Shown: piece after piece, positions 1-8,130 of the stretch | Layout: each line of letters begins with the position of its first letter | Position numbering within the stretch: the first letter of the stretch is position 1 | DNA from: Olleya sp. Hel_I_94 | GTDB lineage: Bacteria > Bacteroidota > Bacteroidia > Flavobacteriales > Flavobacteriaceae | Length of the DNA stretch: 64,000 bases | Assembly (NCBI RefSeq): GCF_007827365.1 | Contig: NZ_VISI01000002.1 | Location: 2,485,001 to 2,549,000 of the forward strand | Reading direction: 5' to 3' | The notes under the pieces: model-generated | Database searches by the model: none | Told to the model about the DNA's origin: nothing | The model's input: the letters and a program-made list of their open reading frames with translations, nothing else | Program-made: the position numbers and the translations under genes

Positions 1-9
1 TTTATGTAA

Positions 10-45
10 AAAACGCTAGCTTAATAGTCGGTGTTTTTTTTGTTT
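10..45 (+). terminator. Possible rho-independent terminator of a gene ending before the window
   Basis: An imperfect stem (ACGCTAGC against GTCGGTGT, with several G-U pairs and one mismatch) is followed by a run of eight T on the + strand. It pairs better on + than on -, so it would end a + strand gene lying left of the window, convergent to the minus-strand run that follows. The weak stem makes this tentative. Confidence 0.35.
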
Positions 46-46
46 T

Positions 47-431
47 TTACTCAACGTCATTTATAATATTAATAACATGTCTAGTAAAATAGGCTAGCAT
101 AATTAGTAATCCAACTATATTTAACCAAACAACTTTGTTGTTTGATTTTAAGTTTTGTTTGATGTTAACTGTGATAGTGTAAATCACGTAAATTAAGCCT
201 ATTGTAAAAATGTATTTCAAGGTTGTGTCAAGCTTTATCTTATTTTTTTTCTGTTTTAAAATATATAAAAAATGGCATTATTATAAATAACACAACTAGA
301 ATAGGGATATAATTAAATTTGTAGTCACCTCTTAATAGATGATTATTAACTAAACCAAAAAAACCATAACCAAAAAGAGTAGCAATAAATGATATGATAT
401 AATAAAGTATAAACTGTTTTAATGTTTACAT
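47..431 (-). pseudogene. Broken gene for a small four-helix membrane protein
   Basis: Reading leftward from an ATG at 431, codon 2 is TAA. If that codon is skipped the frame stays open with a hydrophobic product (TLKQFILYYIISF...) to a stop at 240-242. That stop follows a run of eight A on the minus strand (243-250). Removing one A joins the frame to a second open stretch that runs to the stop at 47-49 and carries two more hydrophobic segments (around LKYIFTIGLIYVIYTITV and VVWLNIVGLLIMLAYF). Neither half has its own good ATG. The simplest reading is one gene of about 125 codons with four membrane segments, broken by a nonsense codon and a one-base slip. Two short proteins with unusual starts, or sequence errors, remain possible. 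It lies 43 bases downstream of the unknown gene at 475-981 on the same strand. I do not recognise the family. Confidence 0.5.
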
Positions 432-474
432 GTTTTTTAAGTTTAGAGTATTTGAATTCATATACCATTCTTTT

Positions 475-981
475 TTAAAAATGATTAATTAGGTTTTTAT
501 ATAATTCTATAATTGGTTCTATTGGATCAGTCCAATTATCAAATTCTAGATGATAGTTAGTTTCAATGCTCCAAACATTATCATATTGACAAGTTATATT
601 TGGATCAAATTTTTCTTTATTAGCAATTTCACTTAGTATGTTTAATGCGTTGTTTTTACTTAAGAAGTACTTTAGATTTGAATGTTCTGTTGTAACATTT
701 AGTCTGCTTTTTTTTTGTAAAAACAGATTTTTTAAATGAGATGTGGTATTTACAGTAAAAGGTATTGGATGAAGTGTATCATTTAGTTGACAGCGTATAG
801 TTGTAATATAATTGGTTCCTGTCTGATTTATTATGGTAAAAAGATTGTCTTTATAGGTAAAGGTTATTTTATAAATAACGTTAGGACTGCGGACTCCCAT
901 ACCAATGGATATGTTTTCATCTGTAAAATAAAATTGTCCATTTTCTTTTTCGGCTAAATTCTTGAAAAATTCTTTGTACAT
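475..981 (-). CDS. Hypothetical protein, 168 aa
   Basis: An open frame of 168 codons starting with ATG (MYKEFFKNLAEKENG...). There is no signal peptide and no membrane segment, so a cytoplasmic protein is likely. The sequence mixes charged residues with aromatic-rich beta-like stretches (YKITFTYKDNLFTI, NVWSIETNYHLEFDNW). I do not recognise a family. It follows nadD after 65 bases on the same strand and could be read from the upstream yicC-gmk-nadD run, but the gap leaves room for its own promoter. The next element downstream is the broken membrane gene, so this may be the start of a small accessory patch. Confidence 0.7.
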   Translation of the reverse strand: MYKEFFKNLAEKENGQFYFTDENISIGMGVRSPNVIYKITFTYKDNLFTIINQTGTNYITTIRCQLNDTLHPIPFTVNTTSHLKNLFLQKKSRLNVTTEHSNLKYFLSKNNALNILSEIANKEKFDPNITCQYDNVWSIETNYHLEFDNWTDPIEPIIELYKNLINHF

Positions 982-1046
982 ATACTGTTGATTGTTACTA
1001 CATCCAATTTAGTAAAAATTTTAGAAACTAATCTGAAGGTTTAATC

Positions 1047-1625
1047 CTACCTATAAAAATTCATTTCATCTAAATAAGACCAAACATGTTCTGGCAATAA
1101 CGGTTTTATGTTTTTACCAGCTTTAATACTGTTTCGTATTAAAGTAGACGATATCTCCATTATTGGAGCCTCAATATGGTGTATTTTTGGGTGGTTATCA
1201 AATTGGGTTTCTACTTTACCATCACTTATTCTAGGATAGACATAAATGTTGTGATGGTCTAAAATAACCTGATAGTTTTTCCATTTATGGAAGCTTTTTA
1301 AATTGTCTTCTCCCATAATTAGCGAGAATTCTTTTTCAGGATATTTCTCTGTTAAATAGGCTAATGTATTAACAGTGTAATTGGGTTGTGGTAAGTTAAA
1401 CTCGATATCACTTTCTTTAAGTGTATCATAGTCTTTAGTCGCTAGATATACCATTTCTAAACGATGATGGTTATCTAACAGCGTGCTTTTTTTCTTAAAT
1501 GGATTATGTGGTGTTACCACAAACCAGATTTGGTCTAAGTCGCTATTTTCCACCAATTGGTTAGCAATTATTAAATGTCCAATATGTATTGGATTAAAAG
1601 ATCCAAAGTATAAGCCTATTTTCAT
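1047..1625 (-). CDS. nadD: Nicotinate-nucleotide adenylyltransferase
   Basis: NadD transfers AMP from ATP to nicotinate mononucleotide, giving deamido-NAD in NAD biosynthesis in the cytoplasm. The nucleotidyltransferase signature GSFNPIHIGH is at residues 8-17 and the C-terminal ISSTLIR motif at residues 158-164, in a protein of 192 residues, the usual length for bacterial NadD. It is the third gene of a minus-strand run yicC-gmk-nadD, with 33 bases between gmk and nadD and no terminator between them, so co-transcription is likely. The start ATG is immediately followed by the typical beta-strand KIGLYFGSFNP. Confidence 0.95.
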   Translation of the reverse strand: MKIGLYFGSFNPIHIGHLIIANQLVENSDLDQIWFVVTPHNPFKKKSTLLDNHHRLEMVYLATKDYDTLKESDIEFNLPQPNYTVNTLAYLTEKYPEKEFSLIMGEDNLKSFHKWKNYQVILDHHNIYVYPRISDGKVETQFDNHPKIHHIEAPIMEISSTLIRNSIKAGKNIKPLLPEHVWSYLDEMNFYR

Positions 1626-1658
1626 TGCGTTATCAACACTAGTATAAACGTGTTGTAA

Positions 1659-2246
1659 TTATTTATTTATAAAATCACTAACTAAATGCTCTGCTTCGGT
1701 TAGCGCTTTTTCAAGATTATCATTTTCTATAATAACATCAAATAAAGGTGCTGTAGCTAGCTCTGCACTGGCTTTACTAATGCGCATATTAATTTTGTCG
1801 TCACTTTCTGTCTTACGTTTTTTTAAACGTATTTTAAGCTCGTCAATACTTGGTGGCTTTACAAAAATAGCGATGGTTTGTTCCGGAAATTTACGTTTTA
1901 TACGTAAGCCACCAGACACATCTATATCAAAAATCACATTTTTGCCTAAAGCCCAAATGCGCTCGACTTCGGTTTTTAAAGTGCCATAAAAGTTGTCTCT
2001 GTATACCTCTTCCCACTCTAAAAAATCGTCGTCCTTTATGTGTTGTTTAAAATCTTTAGCAGATAAAAAATAGTAATCCTTGGCATGCTCTTCCGTACCA
2101 CGTTTTTCTCTAGAGGTTGCAGATATTGAAAAGGCTAAATTTAAATGGTCTTGCTTTAGTAAATGTCTAACAATGGTTGTTTTTCCGGATCCCGAAGGTG
2201 CTGAAAATACGATTAGTTTACCTTGTTTTTTAGTGTTTTTAGTCAA
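1659..2246 (-). CDS. gmk: Guanylate kinase
   Basis: Guanylate kinase phosphorylates GMP or dGMP to the diphosphate using ATP and feeds the GTP and dGTP pools. The P-loop APSGSGKT lies at residues 16-23. GMP-binding-region features follow: SATSREKRGTEEHAKDYYF, with the conserved S-x-T-x-R, and later DIDVSGGLRIK. Length is 195 residues, normal for the family. It sits between yicC and nadD on the minus strand; yicC next to gmk is a common bacterial arrangement. The 86-base gap from yicC has no hairpin I could find. Confidence 0.96.
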   Translation of the reverse strand: MTKNTKKQGKLIVFSAPSGSGKTTIVRHLLKQDHLNLAFSISATSREKRGTEEHAKDYYFLSAKDFKQHIKDDDFLEWEEVYRDNFYGTLKTEVERIWALGKNVIFDIDVSGGLRIKRKFPEQTIAIFVKPPSIDELKIRLKKRKTESDDKINMRISKASAELATAPLFDVIIENDNLEKALTEAEHLVSDFINK

Positions 2247-2332
2247 TGTGCTAATAATTTTTAATGTTGGACACTACTATTACAACTTGTGTAATGGTGG
2301 TTAGTGTGGTTATTTTTTGTGCTTTTTATCTG

Positions 2333-3193
2333 TTAAAGAACATTAAGTAATTGTTCTTTAATTTTTTCTAATTCGTCCTTCATTTGCACAACTAATTGCT
2401 GCATAGGTGCGTAATTACTTTTTGATCCAATGGTATTGATTTCTCTACCAATTTCTTGAGCGATAAAACCTAGTTTTTTTCCGTTAGAGTCTACACTGTT
2501 TATACTTTCTATAAAGTAATTTAAGTGGTTGTCTAGACGTACTTTTTCTTCAGTAATATCAAATTTTTCAATGTAGTACACCAGTTCTTGTTCAAAACGG
2601 TTTTCGTCATATTTTTCTTTAAGCTCTTCAACCCCTTTACGTAGACGTTCTTTAACACCTTCAACGCGATCTGGATCCATTGCAATAACTTGTTGTAATA
2701 AATCTGCAATGTTTTTAATACGGTCGTTAAAGTCTTGCTCTAACACTTTACCTTCGTTAAGTCTGTAGTCTTTTAAGCTATCTAAAGCGACATTAATTTC
2801 AGCTTCAATTTGTTTCCACTCAGTGTTATCAATTTCTTCTCTAACAGTATTTAAAGCATCAGGAAAACGCACAGCCATTTTAAGTAACTCAATCTCATTA
2901 CCATCATTATAAACTGCTTTTAATTGCTCTATATATTGCTTAACAACAGGAGCATTAATTTGTGTTGAGGTGTCATCTGCAGTGGTTTCGACGTATATAG
3001 AAAAGTCAACCTTACCACGTTCTAATTGCTTAGCCATTAGTTTACGTAAGTCTAGCTCTTTCTCTCTGTAAATTGAAGGCATTCTAGCGTTTAAATCTAG
3101 GTTTTTGCTATTAAGCGATTTTAACTCGATAGTTATTTTTTTTGTTGGTAATTGTAATACAGATTTACCATAACCTGTCATTGAATATATCAT
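2333..3193 (-). CDS. yicC: YicC family endoribonuclease-like protein
   Basis: The N-terminus MIYSMTGYGKSV and the C-terminal IKSEVDK-type region (here DELEKIKEQLLNVL) with ELKSLNSKNLDL and FIAQEIGREINTIGSKSN are hallmarks of the YicC/YloC family. The E. coli member has been linked to RNA cleavage and turnover; the exact role here is not visible. Length is 286 residues, typical. The centre is rich in charged helices. It is the first gene of the yicC-gmk-nadD run and has a good -7 element upstream at 3215-3222. Confidence 0.93.
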   Translation of the reverse strand: MIYSMTGYGKSVLQLPTKKITIELKSLNSKNLDLNARMPSIYREKELDLRKLMAKQLERGKVDFSIYVETTADDTSTQINAPVVKQYIEQLKAVYNDGNEIELLKMAVRFPDALNTVREEIDNTEWKQIEAEINVALDSLKDYRLNEGKVLEQDFNDRIKNIADLLQQVIAMDPDRVEGVKERLRKGVEELKEKYDENRFEQELVYYIEKFDITEEKVRLDNHLNYFIESINSVDSNGKKLGFIAQEIGREINTIGSKSNYAPMQQLVVQMKDELEKIKEQLLNVL

Positions 3194-3214
3194 ATAAACA
3201 CTAATTAATTGCTA

Positions 3215-3222
3215 CAAAGGTA
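3215..3222 (-). promoter_or_regulatory. Promoter -7 element for yicC-gmk-nadD
   Basis: TACCTTTG on the minus strand matches the Bacteroidota sigma-A -7 consensus TANNTTTG in every fixed position, 22 bases upstream of the yicC ATG. No TTG sits at the ideal -33 distance. Confidence 0.5.
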
Positions 3223-3281
3223 AGTAAAATGTTAACGCCTAAGAAATCCAAATTTTATTATGCATGCAGAATATATTATTG

Positions 3282-3289
3282 TAATTTTG
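3282..3289 (+). promoter_or_regulatory. Promoter -7 element for the thioesterase gene
   Basis: TAATTTTG matches TANNTTTG fully, 22 bases before the ATG at 3311. The -33 region has no TTG. It is divergent from the yicC promoter in the same 117-base gap. Confidence 0.5.
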
Positions 3290-3310
3290 AAATAACAAAA
3301 GTTAACGATT

Positions 3311-3790
3311 ATGTATAAAAAAGATTTTGAAATTAGATGGAGTGATATTGATGCTAATAGACATTTAGCAAACTCGGCTTACATTAATTTTATGTCGCAT
3401 ACCAGAACCGCTTTTTTACAAGATCATGGGTTTTCTTTAATGGCTTTAAGTAAAGCTGGTATTGGTCCTGTGGTGTTCCATGAGCATGTTCATTATTTTA
3501 AAGAAGCGTTTTTAGGACAGCCAATTACGGTTAGTTTAGAGGTGTCAGGATTAAGTGAAGATGGTATGTTTTTTAAATTTGACCATAATTTTTACAATAG
3601 TAAAGGACAAAATTTAGCGTTTTGCGAAATCTCGGGAGCTTGGATAGATTTACATACCAGAAAGCTTACTGGCTTATCTGAAGACTTATTAGAAATGGCT
3701 AATAAATTTCCTAGAACAGCAGACTTTGCCATATTGACTAAAGAAGACATGCGTAAGCATGGACGTTTACCTAAGGATTTAGTACTTTAG
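3311..3790 (+). CDS. Acyl-CoA thioesterase, hot-dog fold (YbgC/FcbC-like)
   Basis: A 159-residue single hot-dog-domain protein. The segment RWSDIDANRHLANSAYINFM at residues 9-28 corresponds to the conserved D-x-D-x-x-x-H-x-x-N-x-x-Y block of 4-hydroxybenzoyl-CoA thioesterase relatives, with Asp14 in the position of the usual catalytic Asp. Such enzymes hydrolyse acyl-CoA or acyl-ACP thioesters; the substrate cannot be read from sequence. Its 3' end overlaps the 3' end of the convergent EamA gene by 20 bases. Confidence 0.85.
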   Translation: MYKKDFEIRWSDIDANRHLANSAYINFMSHTRTAFLQDHGFSLMALSKAGIGPVVFHEHVHYFKEAFLGQPITVSLEVSGLSEDGMFFKFDHNFYNSKGQNLAFCEISGAWIDLHTRKLTGLSEDLLEMANKFPRTADFAILTKEDMRKHGRLPKDLVL

Positions 3791-4667
3791 GTTTTTTAGT
3801 TACCAAATACACGCCAAAGAATATTAAAGATGACGCTGTTAGTTTAACTATTGTAACTGCGTCACTACCTGCTATTACTGCATATATACCAGCAATTAAT
3901 GGTTGTAAGTATATAAACACAGTGACAGTAGAGGCTCTAAGGTGTCTTAATGCTAAGGGATTAAGTAAGTAAGTGCCAAAGGTTGCACCTATTATTACAA
4001 ACACTACAGAAAACCATATGTATGGTGTAAAGGTCGTTGTATTTATGGCTAGAATATCATTAAACCCAAAAGGTAAAACCATAAAAAAGCCAATTAAAAA
4101 TAACCATCTTATAAATGTAAATGGATGGTAGCGATAGGTTAGTTTTTTAATTATTATAATGTATATACTATAAGAAATAGCATTTAGTAATATCATGATA
4201 TTTCCTAAAAAGACATTATCTCCTGGACTTGCGGATTTACCATAGACGGTAAGTATTGTTGCGCCTGCAAATCCAAAAAGAACACCTAATATTTTGATTT
4301 TTGTAATTTTTTCTTCTAAGTAAAATGAAGATAGTAATAATACGATAATAGGGCTTATTATCATTATTACAGAAGCGTGTATTGGTGTGGTTAATGCTAA
4401 TCCTTTAAAAAATAAAAGCATATTTGTTGCCACTCCAAAAAAGGCTGCATAGATTAGGGTTAAAAAATCTTTTCGTTCTATTTTTTCTTTTGGTCCTAAG
4501 CTACTAAATAGCCAGAATAATATTGCTGCGCCACCAACACGCAGTACAATAAAGCCAAATGGTTTTATAAAACCACCAACCATAACGTCTTTAGCAAAGG
4601 TGTAGTTTAGTCCGTAAAGTACTTGGACCATAAATGCTGCTAATAAAGCCCAATACCTAGTTTTCAT
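3771..4667 (-). CDS. DMT superfamily transporter, EamA family
   Basis: A 298-residue integral membrane protein with about ten hydrophobic helices arranged as two EamA repeats. The first repeat starts at ALLAAFMVQVLYGLNYTFAK and the second at LGNIMILLNAISYSIYIIII. EamA proteins are inner-membrane exporters of metabolites such as amino acids; the substrate here is unknown. The last 20 bases overlap the convergent thioesterase gene. Its ATG lies inside the 3' end of the upstream ArsC-like gene (11-base overlap), so the two are probably translated from one mRNA. Confidence 0.9.
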   Translation of the reverse strand: MKTRYWALLAAFMVQVLYGLNYTFAKDVMVGGFIKPFGFIVLRVGGAAILFWLFSSLGPKEKIERKDFLTLIYAAFFGVATNMLLFFKGLALTTPIHASVIMIISPIIVLLLSSFYLEEKITKIKILGVLFGFAGATILTVYGKSASPGDNVFLGNIMILLNAISYSIYIIIIKKLTYRYHPFTFIRWLFLIGFFMVLPFGFNDILAINTTTFTPYIWFSVVFVIIGATFGTYLLNPLALRHLRASTVTVFIYLQPLIAGIYAVIAGSDAVTIVKLTASSLIFFGVYLVTKKPKVLNP

Positions 4668-5013
4668 TGAGTGCTAATTTGGTCGATGCTGTGGTTTTTT
4701 TAGAATTACCAATAAATATAGTCTGATCAATAACTACAACTGGTCGACTTAAAAAGGTGTAGTGTTCTAGTAGGTAGTGTTTGTAATCTTTTTCGGTTAG
4801 GTTTTGATCTTTAAGTCCCATTTCCTTGTATAATTTAGCACGTTTGCTAAATAAGGCTTCGTAACTACCTGATAATGCTGCTAAATCTTCAACTTGTTTT
4901 ACGGTTAAAGGGTTTGCTTTTATATCTTGTAATTCAAAATCTGATGGTAGATTAAGCTCTTTTAAAATACGTAAGCAAGTACTGCAGGTTTTAAGGTAGT
5001 ATACTTTTTTCAT
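4657..5013 (-). CDS. ArsC/Spx family thioredoxin-fold protein
   Basis: 118 residues with the N-terminal MKKVYYLKTCSTCLRILKEL, which gives a C-x-x-C pair at residues 10 and 13 in a thioredoxin-like fold. The C-terminal region PVVVIDQTIFIGNSKKTT resembles the ArsC/Spx/YffB family. Family members include glutaredoxin-coupled arsenate reductases and redox-sensing RNA polymerase partners (Spx). With no arsenic-resistance neighbour, an arsenate role is not supported here. It overlaps the start of the EamA gene by 11 bases. Confidence 0.8.
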   Translation of the reverse strand: MKKVYYLKTCSTCLRILKELNLPSDFELQDIKANPLTVKQVEDLAALSGSYEALFSKRAKLYKEMGLKDQNLTEKDYKHYLLEHYTFLSRPVVVIDQTIFIGNSKKTTASTKLALNEN

Positions 5014-5078
5014 GGTACATTTTATTTTTTGCTAAGGTCGTTTTTTTTGTTAAAAACTACTTCATTTTTTTATTAAAA

Positions 5079-5561
5079 CTAGTCCTTGCAAGGCGAAGCT
5101 TCCGCGAAAGCGTTATGTATAATTGGAAAATTACATGAGCGTGCTATAAAGCACATGGTATTGGCTTTATGATGTAATTGGTTGGCTTTAGTAATCATGC
5201 TTGCGTCTGCAACTGTGACTTTTGGGTGTAGTGTAACGCTGGTAAATTGACCACTTCCATCTTTGTTTTCTTGCATTATGCCTTCTGCATAGTCTATGTA
5301 ATCTGTAACTATTATATTGTTGGTTGCACACAGGTGTAAGTACCATAGCATGTGGCATGATGAGATGGATGATAGTAGTAACTCTTCTGGATTATAACGT
5401 GTGTCATCGCCTAAAAAGGTAGGGTCAGCACTTGCTAGTATAGTTTGCGATTTATTAGGGTTTGCTATGGTATGATTGCGATTATAGCTTTTGTAATTAG
5501 TTGTCCCTTGACCAAGATTTCCTGTCCATGTAACGGTTGTGTTATAGTTGTGTGTTTTCAT
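5079..5561 (-). CDS. OsmC family peroxiredoxin-like protein
   Basis: 160 residues with the OsmC/Ohr signature: NPEELLLSSISSCHMLWYL at residues 58-76, with the candidate peroxidatic Cys69, and a second conserved cysteine in RSCNFP (Cys143). Family members reduce organic hydroperoxides in the cytoplasm. The final ten residues (AFAEASPCKD) are encoded by a GC-rich palindromic stretch unlike the rest of the gene; see the repeat entry at 5084-5112. The gene is 65 bases upstream of the ArsC-like gene on the same strand, so a shared redox theme is possible. Confidence 0.88.
   Translation of the reverse strand: MKTHNYNTTVTWTGNLGQGTTNYKSYNRNHTIANPNKSQTILASADPTFLGDDTRYNPEELLLSSISSCHMLWYLHLCATNNIIVTDYIDYAEGIMQENKDGSGQFTSVTLHPKVTVADASMITKANQLHHKANTMCFIARSCNFPIIHNAFAEASPCKD
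5084..5112. repeat. GC-rich palindromic, REP-like segment inside the 3' end of the OsmC gene
   Basis: A perfect 10-bp palindrome CCTTGCAAGG (5084-5093) is followed by CGAAGCTTCCGCGAAAGCG, which holds AAGCTT and near-palindromic CGCGAAAGCG. It is clearly richer in G+C than the flanks and ends 3 bases from the OsmC stop codon. I see only one copy in the window, so calling it a dispersed repeat is inference. Confidence 0.4.
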
Positions 5562-5649
5562 GTTTTAAGTTTAAATACTAAAGTTAAAAATTGAAGTCTA
5601 ATTAGTTTTATTTTTTTTTATTTACTTTCTTGTGCAAAAATTTAAAACT

Positions 5650-6105
5650 ATGGACTTTACATTTGATGTTACGCTAAAAAACAGAGCAATTTTTAAACAA
5701 TTTTTAGAGACTTTTACACTTGAGCAATTAAATAAAGTGCCTAGTGGTTATAGTAATAATATTTTTTGGAACATTGCGCATACTGTTGTAACGCAACAGT
5801 TGCTAGTGTATAAGTTTTCTGGGTTACCTATGGTTGTTAGTGATGCACTTGTTGAGGCATACAAAAAAGGAACAAAAACAGAACGAGCGGTTAGTCAAGC
5901 TGAGGTTGATGAAATAAAGGATTTACTATTTAGTACTATTGAAAAAACTGAGGAAGATTATAAAAACGGAGTCTTTAAATCTTATCAAGAATATACTGTG
6001 TCTACAAAAAGTACTTTAAAAAGTGCAGCTGATGCTATCGTGTTTAATAGCTTTCATGAAGGAATCCACTTGGGTTATATCCTAGCGCTTAAAAAAAATA
6101 TTTAA
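5650..6105 (+). CDS. DinB family protein
   Basis: A four-helix-bundle DinB/YfiT-type protein. Three histidines fit the metal-binding triad: one in IFWNIAHTVV and two in FHEGIHLGYI near the C-terminus. Bacillus relatives are metal-dependent thiol transferases or damage-inducible proteins of unclear role. The open frame extends upstream to a GTG at 5632, but the ATG at 5650 (MDFTFDVTLKN) gives the normal family start and an A-rich leader, so I prefer it (151 residues). The stop overlaps the stop of the convergent DUF3298 gene by 4 bases. Confidence 0.82.
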   Translation: MDFTFDVTLKNRAIFKQFLETFTLEQLNKVPSGYSNNIFWNIAHTVVTQQLLVYKFSGLPMVVSDALVEAYKKGTKTERAVSQAEVDEIKDLLFSTIEKTEEDYKNGVFKSYQEYTVSTKSTLKSAADAIVFNSFHEGIHLGYILALKKNI

Positions 6106-6845
6106 TAGTTAATATATTGATCTACTACTGTAAATGGTATGGTAAACTCTAGTAACTGTGTGTTGACATGACCTAAGTCAAAATTATCATAAATTATAAT
6201 TACTCCGTTGTCATTAAAGCCAATGGTTTCTGGTAGTTTAAAGTCGCTAGTGTCGTTGTTTATGCTTGTGTAAGTAGTCATTAACTCCTTGTCATAATAC
6301 TTTTTGACAATGGCTTTAAAAGCGTCAATATCATTAATAAGCTCTTTTGTTGTTAATGATTTTCCATTGGTTAAATCAAAATTAAAAAACTTAAACTTTA
6401 AGTTGCTACTTGCAGCTCCTGTGTTGATACTTCCATTCATGGATATACAAACTAACGCTTCGTTTTGGTAAGATACTTCTCCATCAATTAAAGCTTCCCA
6501 TCTTGGAAATTTACTGTCAAAATCGGATAAAAATGATTTATTAAAATTAGTGTAAGCCTCGTTAAATGCTGCAATGCTTTCTTCAATAGTTTCTTTTTTA
6601 CTTTTAGCACTATCTATATTTAATATCTGACAAGCAAAATTGTTAAGTGTAGCATTTATGTTTTTTGCAGTCTTGGTTTTACCATTTGCTTTAGGCAAAA
6701 CAATTTCTACAAAGGTTTCTTTTTCTTTGGATATTTGGGTTTCAGAAAAAGTAATAGTCTTGTCTTTTTGACAAGAGGTTGTCATTATTAAGCAGTAAAC
6801 TACAGTAATAAGTAACGATTTAGAGTTGGATAAAGTGTTAAACAT
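6102..6845 (-). CDS. Lipoprotein with DUF3298 (RsiV-like C-terminal) domain
   Basis: 247 residues. The N-terminus has a hydrophobic stretch ending in TTSC, which puts a lipidation cysteine at residue 25, so this is a probable outer-membrane or periplasmic lipoprotein. The C-terminal half (FFNFDLTNGKSLTTKELI through GHVNTQLLEFTIPF) matches the DUF3298 pattern also found at the C-terminus of the anti-sigma factor RsiV, where a lysozyme-binding role is known. No such function can be inferred here. It is convergent with the DinB gene (4-base overlap at the stops). Confidence 0.78.
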   Translation of the reverse strand: MFNTLSNSKSLLITVVYCLIMTTSCQKDKTITFSETQISKEKETFVEIVLPKANGKTKTAKNINATLNNFACQILNIDSAKSKKETIEESIAAFNEAYTNFNKSFLSDFDSKFPRWEALIDGEVSYQNEALVCISMNGSINTGAASSNLKFKFFNFDLTNGKSLTTKELINDIDAFKAIVKKYYDKELMTTYTSINNDTSDFKLPETIGFNDNGVIIIYDNFDLGHVNTQLLEFTIPFTVVDQYINY

Positions 6846-6918
6846 AGACTAAAGATATTGTTCTAGTTTGAATACAGCGAATTAAAAACTATTTTTATTG
6901 TTAACAAAAGTTTTCTTC

Positions 6919-8058
6919 ATGAAATTTAATACAAAAACAATACATGGTGGTCAAAAACCTGATCCAGCTTATGGTGCAGTAATGCCACCAATATATCAAA
7001 CATCAACATATGCACAATCAACACCTGGAGGTCATAAGGGTTTTGAGTATTCTAGAAGTCATAACCCAACAAGGCAAGCTTTAGAAAAAGCATTTGCTAG
7101 TTTGGAAAATGGCGATTTTGGATTAGCATTTGGATCTGGATTGGCAGCTATTGATGCAGTTATGAAATTATTAAAACCTGGAGACGAAGTTATATCTACT
7201 AACGATTTGTATGGTGGAACCTACCGTTTGTTTACCAAAATTTTTGAAGGCTTTGGTATTAAATTTCATTTTGTTGGTATGGATAATGCTGCTAATATAG
7301 AAAAGTACATAAATGCAAACACTAAATTAATTTGGGTAGAAACACCAACTAATCCAATGTTAAATATTATCGATATTGCTGCTGCTTCAAAAATTTCCAA
7401 AAAGCATAACGTACTATTGGCAGTCGATAATACGTTTGCTACACCTTATTTGCAGCAACCTTTGGATCTTGGTGCAGATATTGTTATGCATTCTGCAACT
7501 AAATATCTTGGTGGACATAGTGATTTGGTCATGGGAGCTTTAATAGTAAAAGATCAAGACTTGGCTAAAAAACTATATTTTATACAAAATGCTAGTGGAG
7601 CAATCTGTGGTCCTCAAGATGCTTTTTTAGCTTTACGCGGAATAAAAACATTACACGTTAGGATGCAGCGTCATTGTGAAAATGGTAAGGCTGTAGCCGA
7701 ATTTTTAAAGTCGCATCCTAAAGTTGAAACTGTCTATTGGCCAGGATTTGATACGCATCCAAATCATACCATTGCCAAACAACAAATGAGAGATTTTGGA
7801 GGTATGGTTAGCTTTGTTACTAAAGGAAATAATTATGATCAAGCAATTAAATTTGTTGAAAACCTTAAAGTATTTACACTAGCCGAATCCCTAGGTGGTG
7901 TCGAGTCGCTTTGTGGACATCCAGCAAGTATGACGCATGCTAGTATACCAAAAGCAGAACGCGAAAAAATTGGTGTTGTTGATAGTATGATAAGGCTAAG
8001 TGTTGGAATAGAAGATGCTGAAGATTTAATTAATGATTTACAACAAGCCTTAGGTTGA
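6919..8058 (+). CDS. Trans-sulfuration PLP enzyme (cystathionine gamma-synthase or gamma-lyase)
   Basis: A Cys/Met-metabolism PLP-dependent enzyme. The PLP-binding lysine is Lys195 in HSATKYLGGHSD. Other family blocks are the N-terminal IHGGQ-P-YGAV-PPIY, the substrate-region EYSRSHNPTR and the C-terminal SLGGVESL-HPASMTHA. It either condenses an activated homoserine with cysteine or cleaves cystathionine; sequence by eye does not separate synthase from lyase. A TTG frame start exists at 6898, but ATG 6919 (MKFNTKTIHGGQ) fits the family and gives 379 residues. It stands alone between convergent genes and ends in a strong bidirectional terminator. Confidence 0.9.
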   Translation: MKFNTKTIHGGQKPDPAYGAVMPPIYQTSTYAQSTPGGHKGFEYSRSHNPTRQALEKAFASLENGDFGLAFGSGLAAIDAVMKLLKPGDEVISTNDLYGGTYRLFTKIFEGFGIKFHFVGMDNAANIEKYINANTKLIWVETPTNPMLNIIDIAAASKISKKHNVLLAVDNTFATPYLQQPLDLGADIVMHSATKYLGGHSDLVMGALIVKDQDLAKKLYFIQNASGAICGPQDAFLALRGIKTLHVRMQRHCENGKAVAEFLKSHPKVETVYWPGFDTHPNHTIAKQQMRDFGGMVSFVTKGNNYDQAIKFVENLKVFTLAESLGGVESLCGHPASMTHASIPKAEREKIGVVDSMIRLSVGIEDAEDLINDLQQALG

Positions 8059-8076
8059 TATCTAGGCTGTAAACAC

Positions 8077-8113
8077 AAAAAAAAGGTCAAGTTAAAAACT
8101 TGACCTTTTTTTA
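8077..8113. terminator. Bidirectional terminator
   Basis: The stem GGTCAAGTT/AACTTGACC is flanked by A-run and T-run, so it works for the + strand PLP enzyme and the convergent minus-strand gene that stops at 8131. Confidence 0.85.
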
Positions 8114-8130
8114 TATTGCTATTTGATTAA

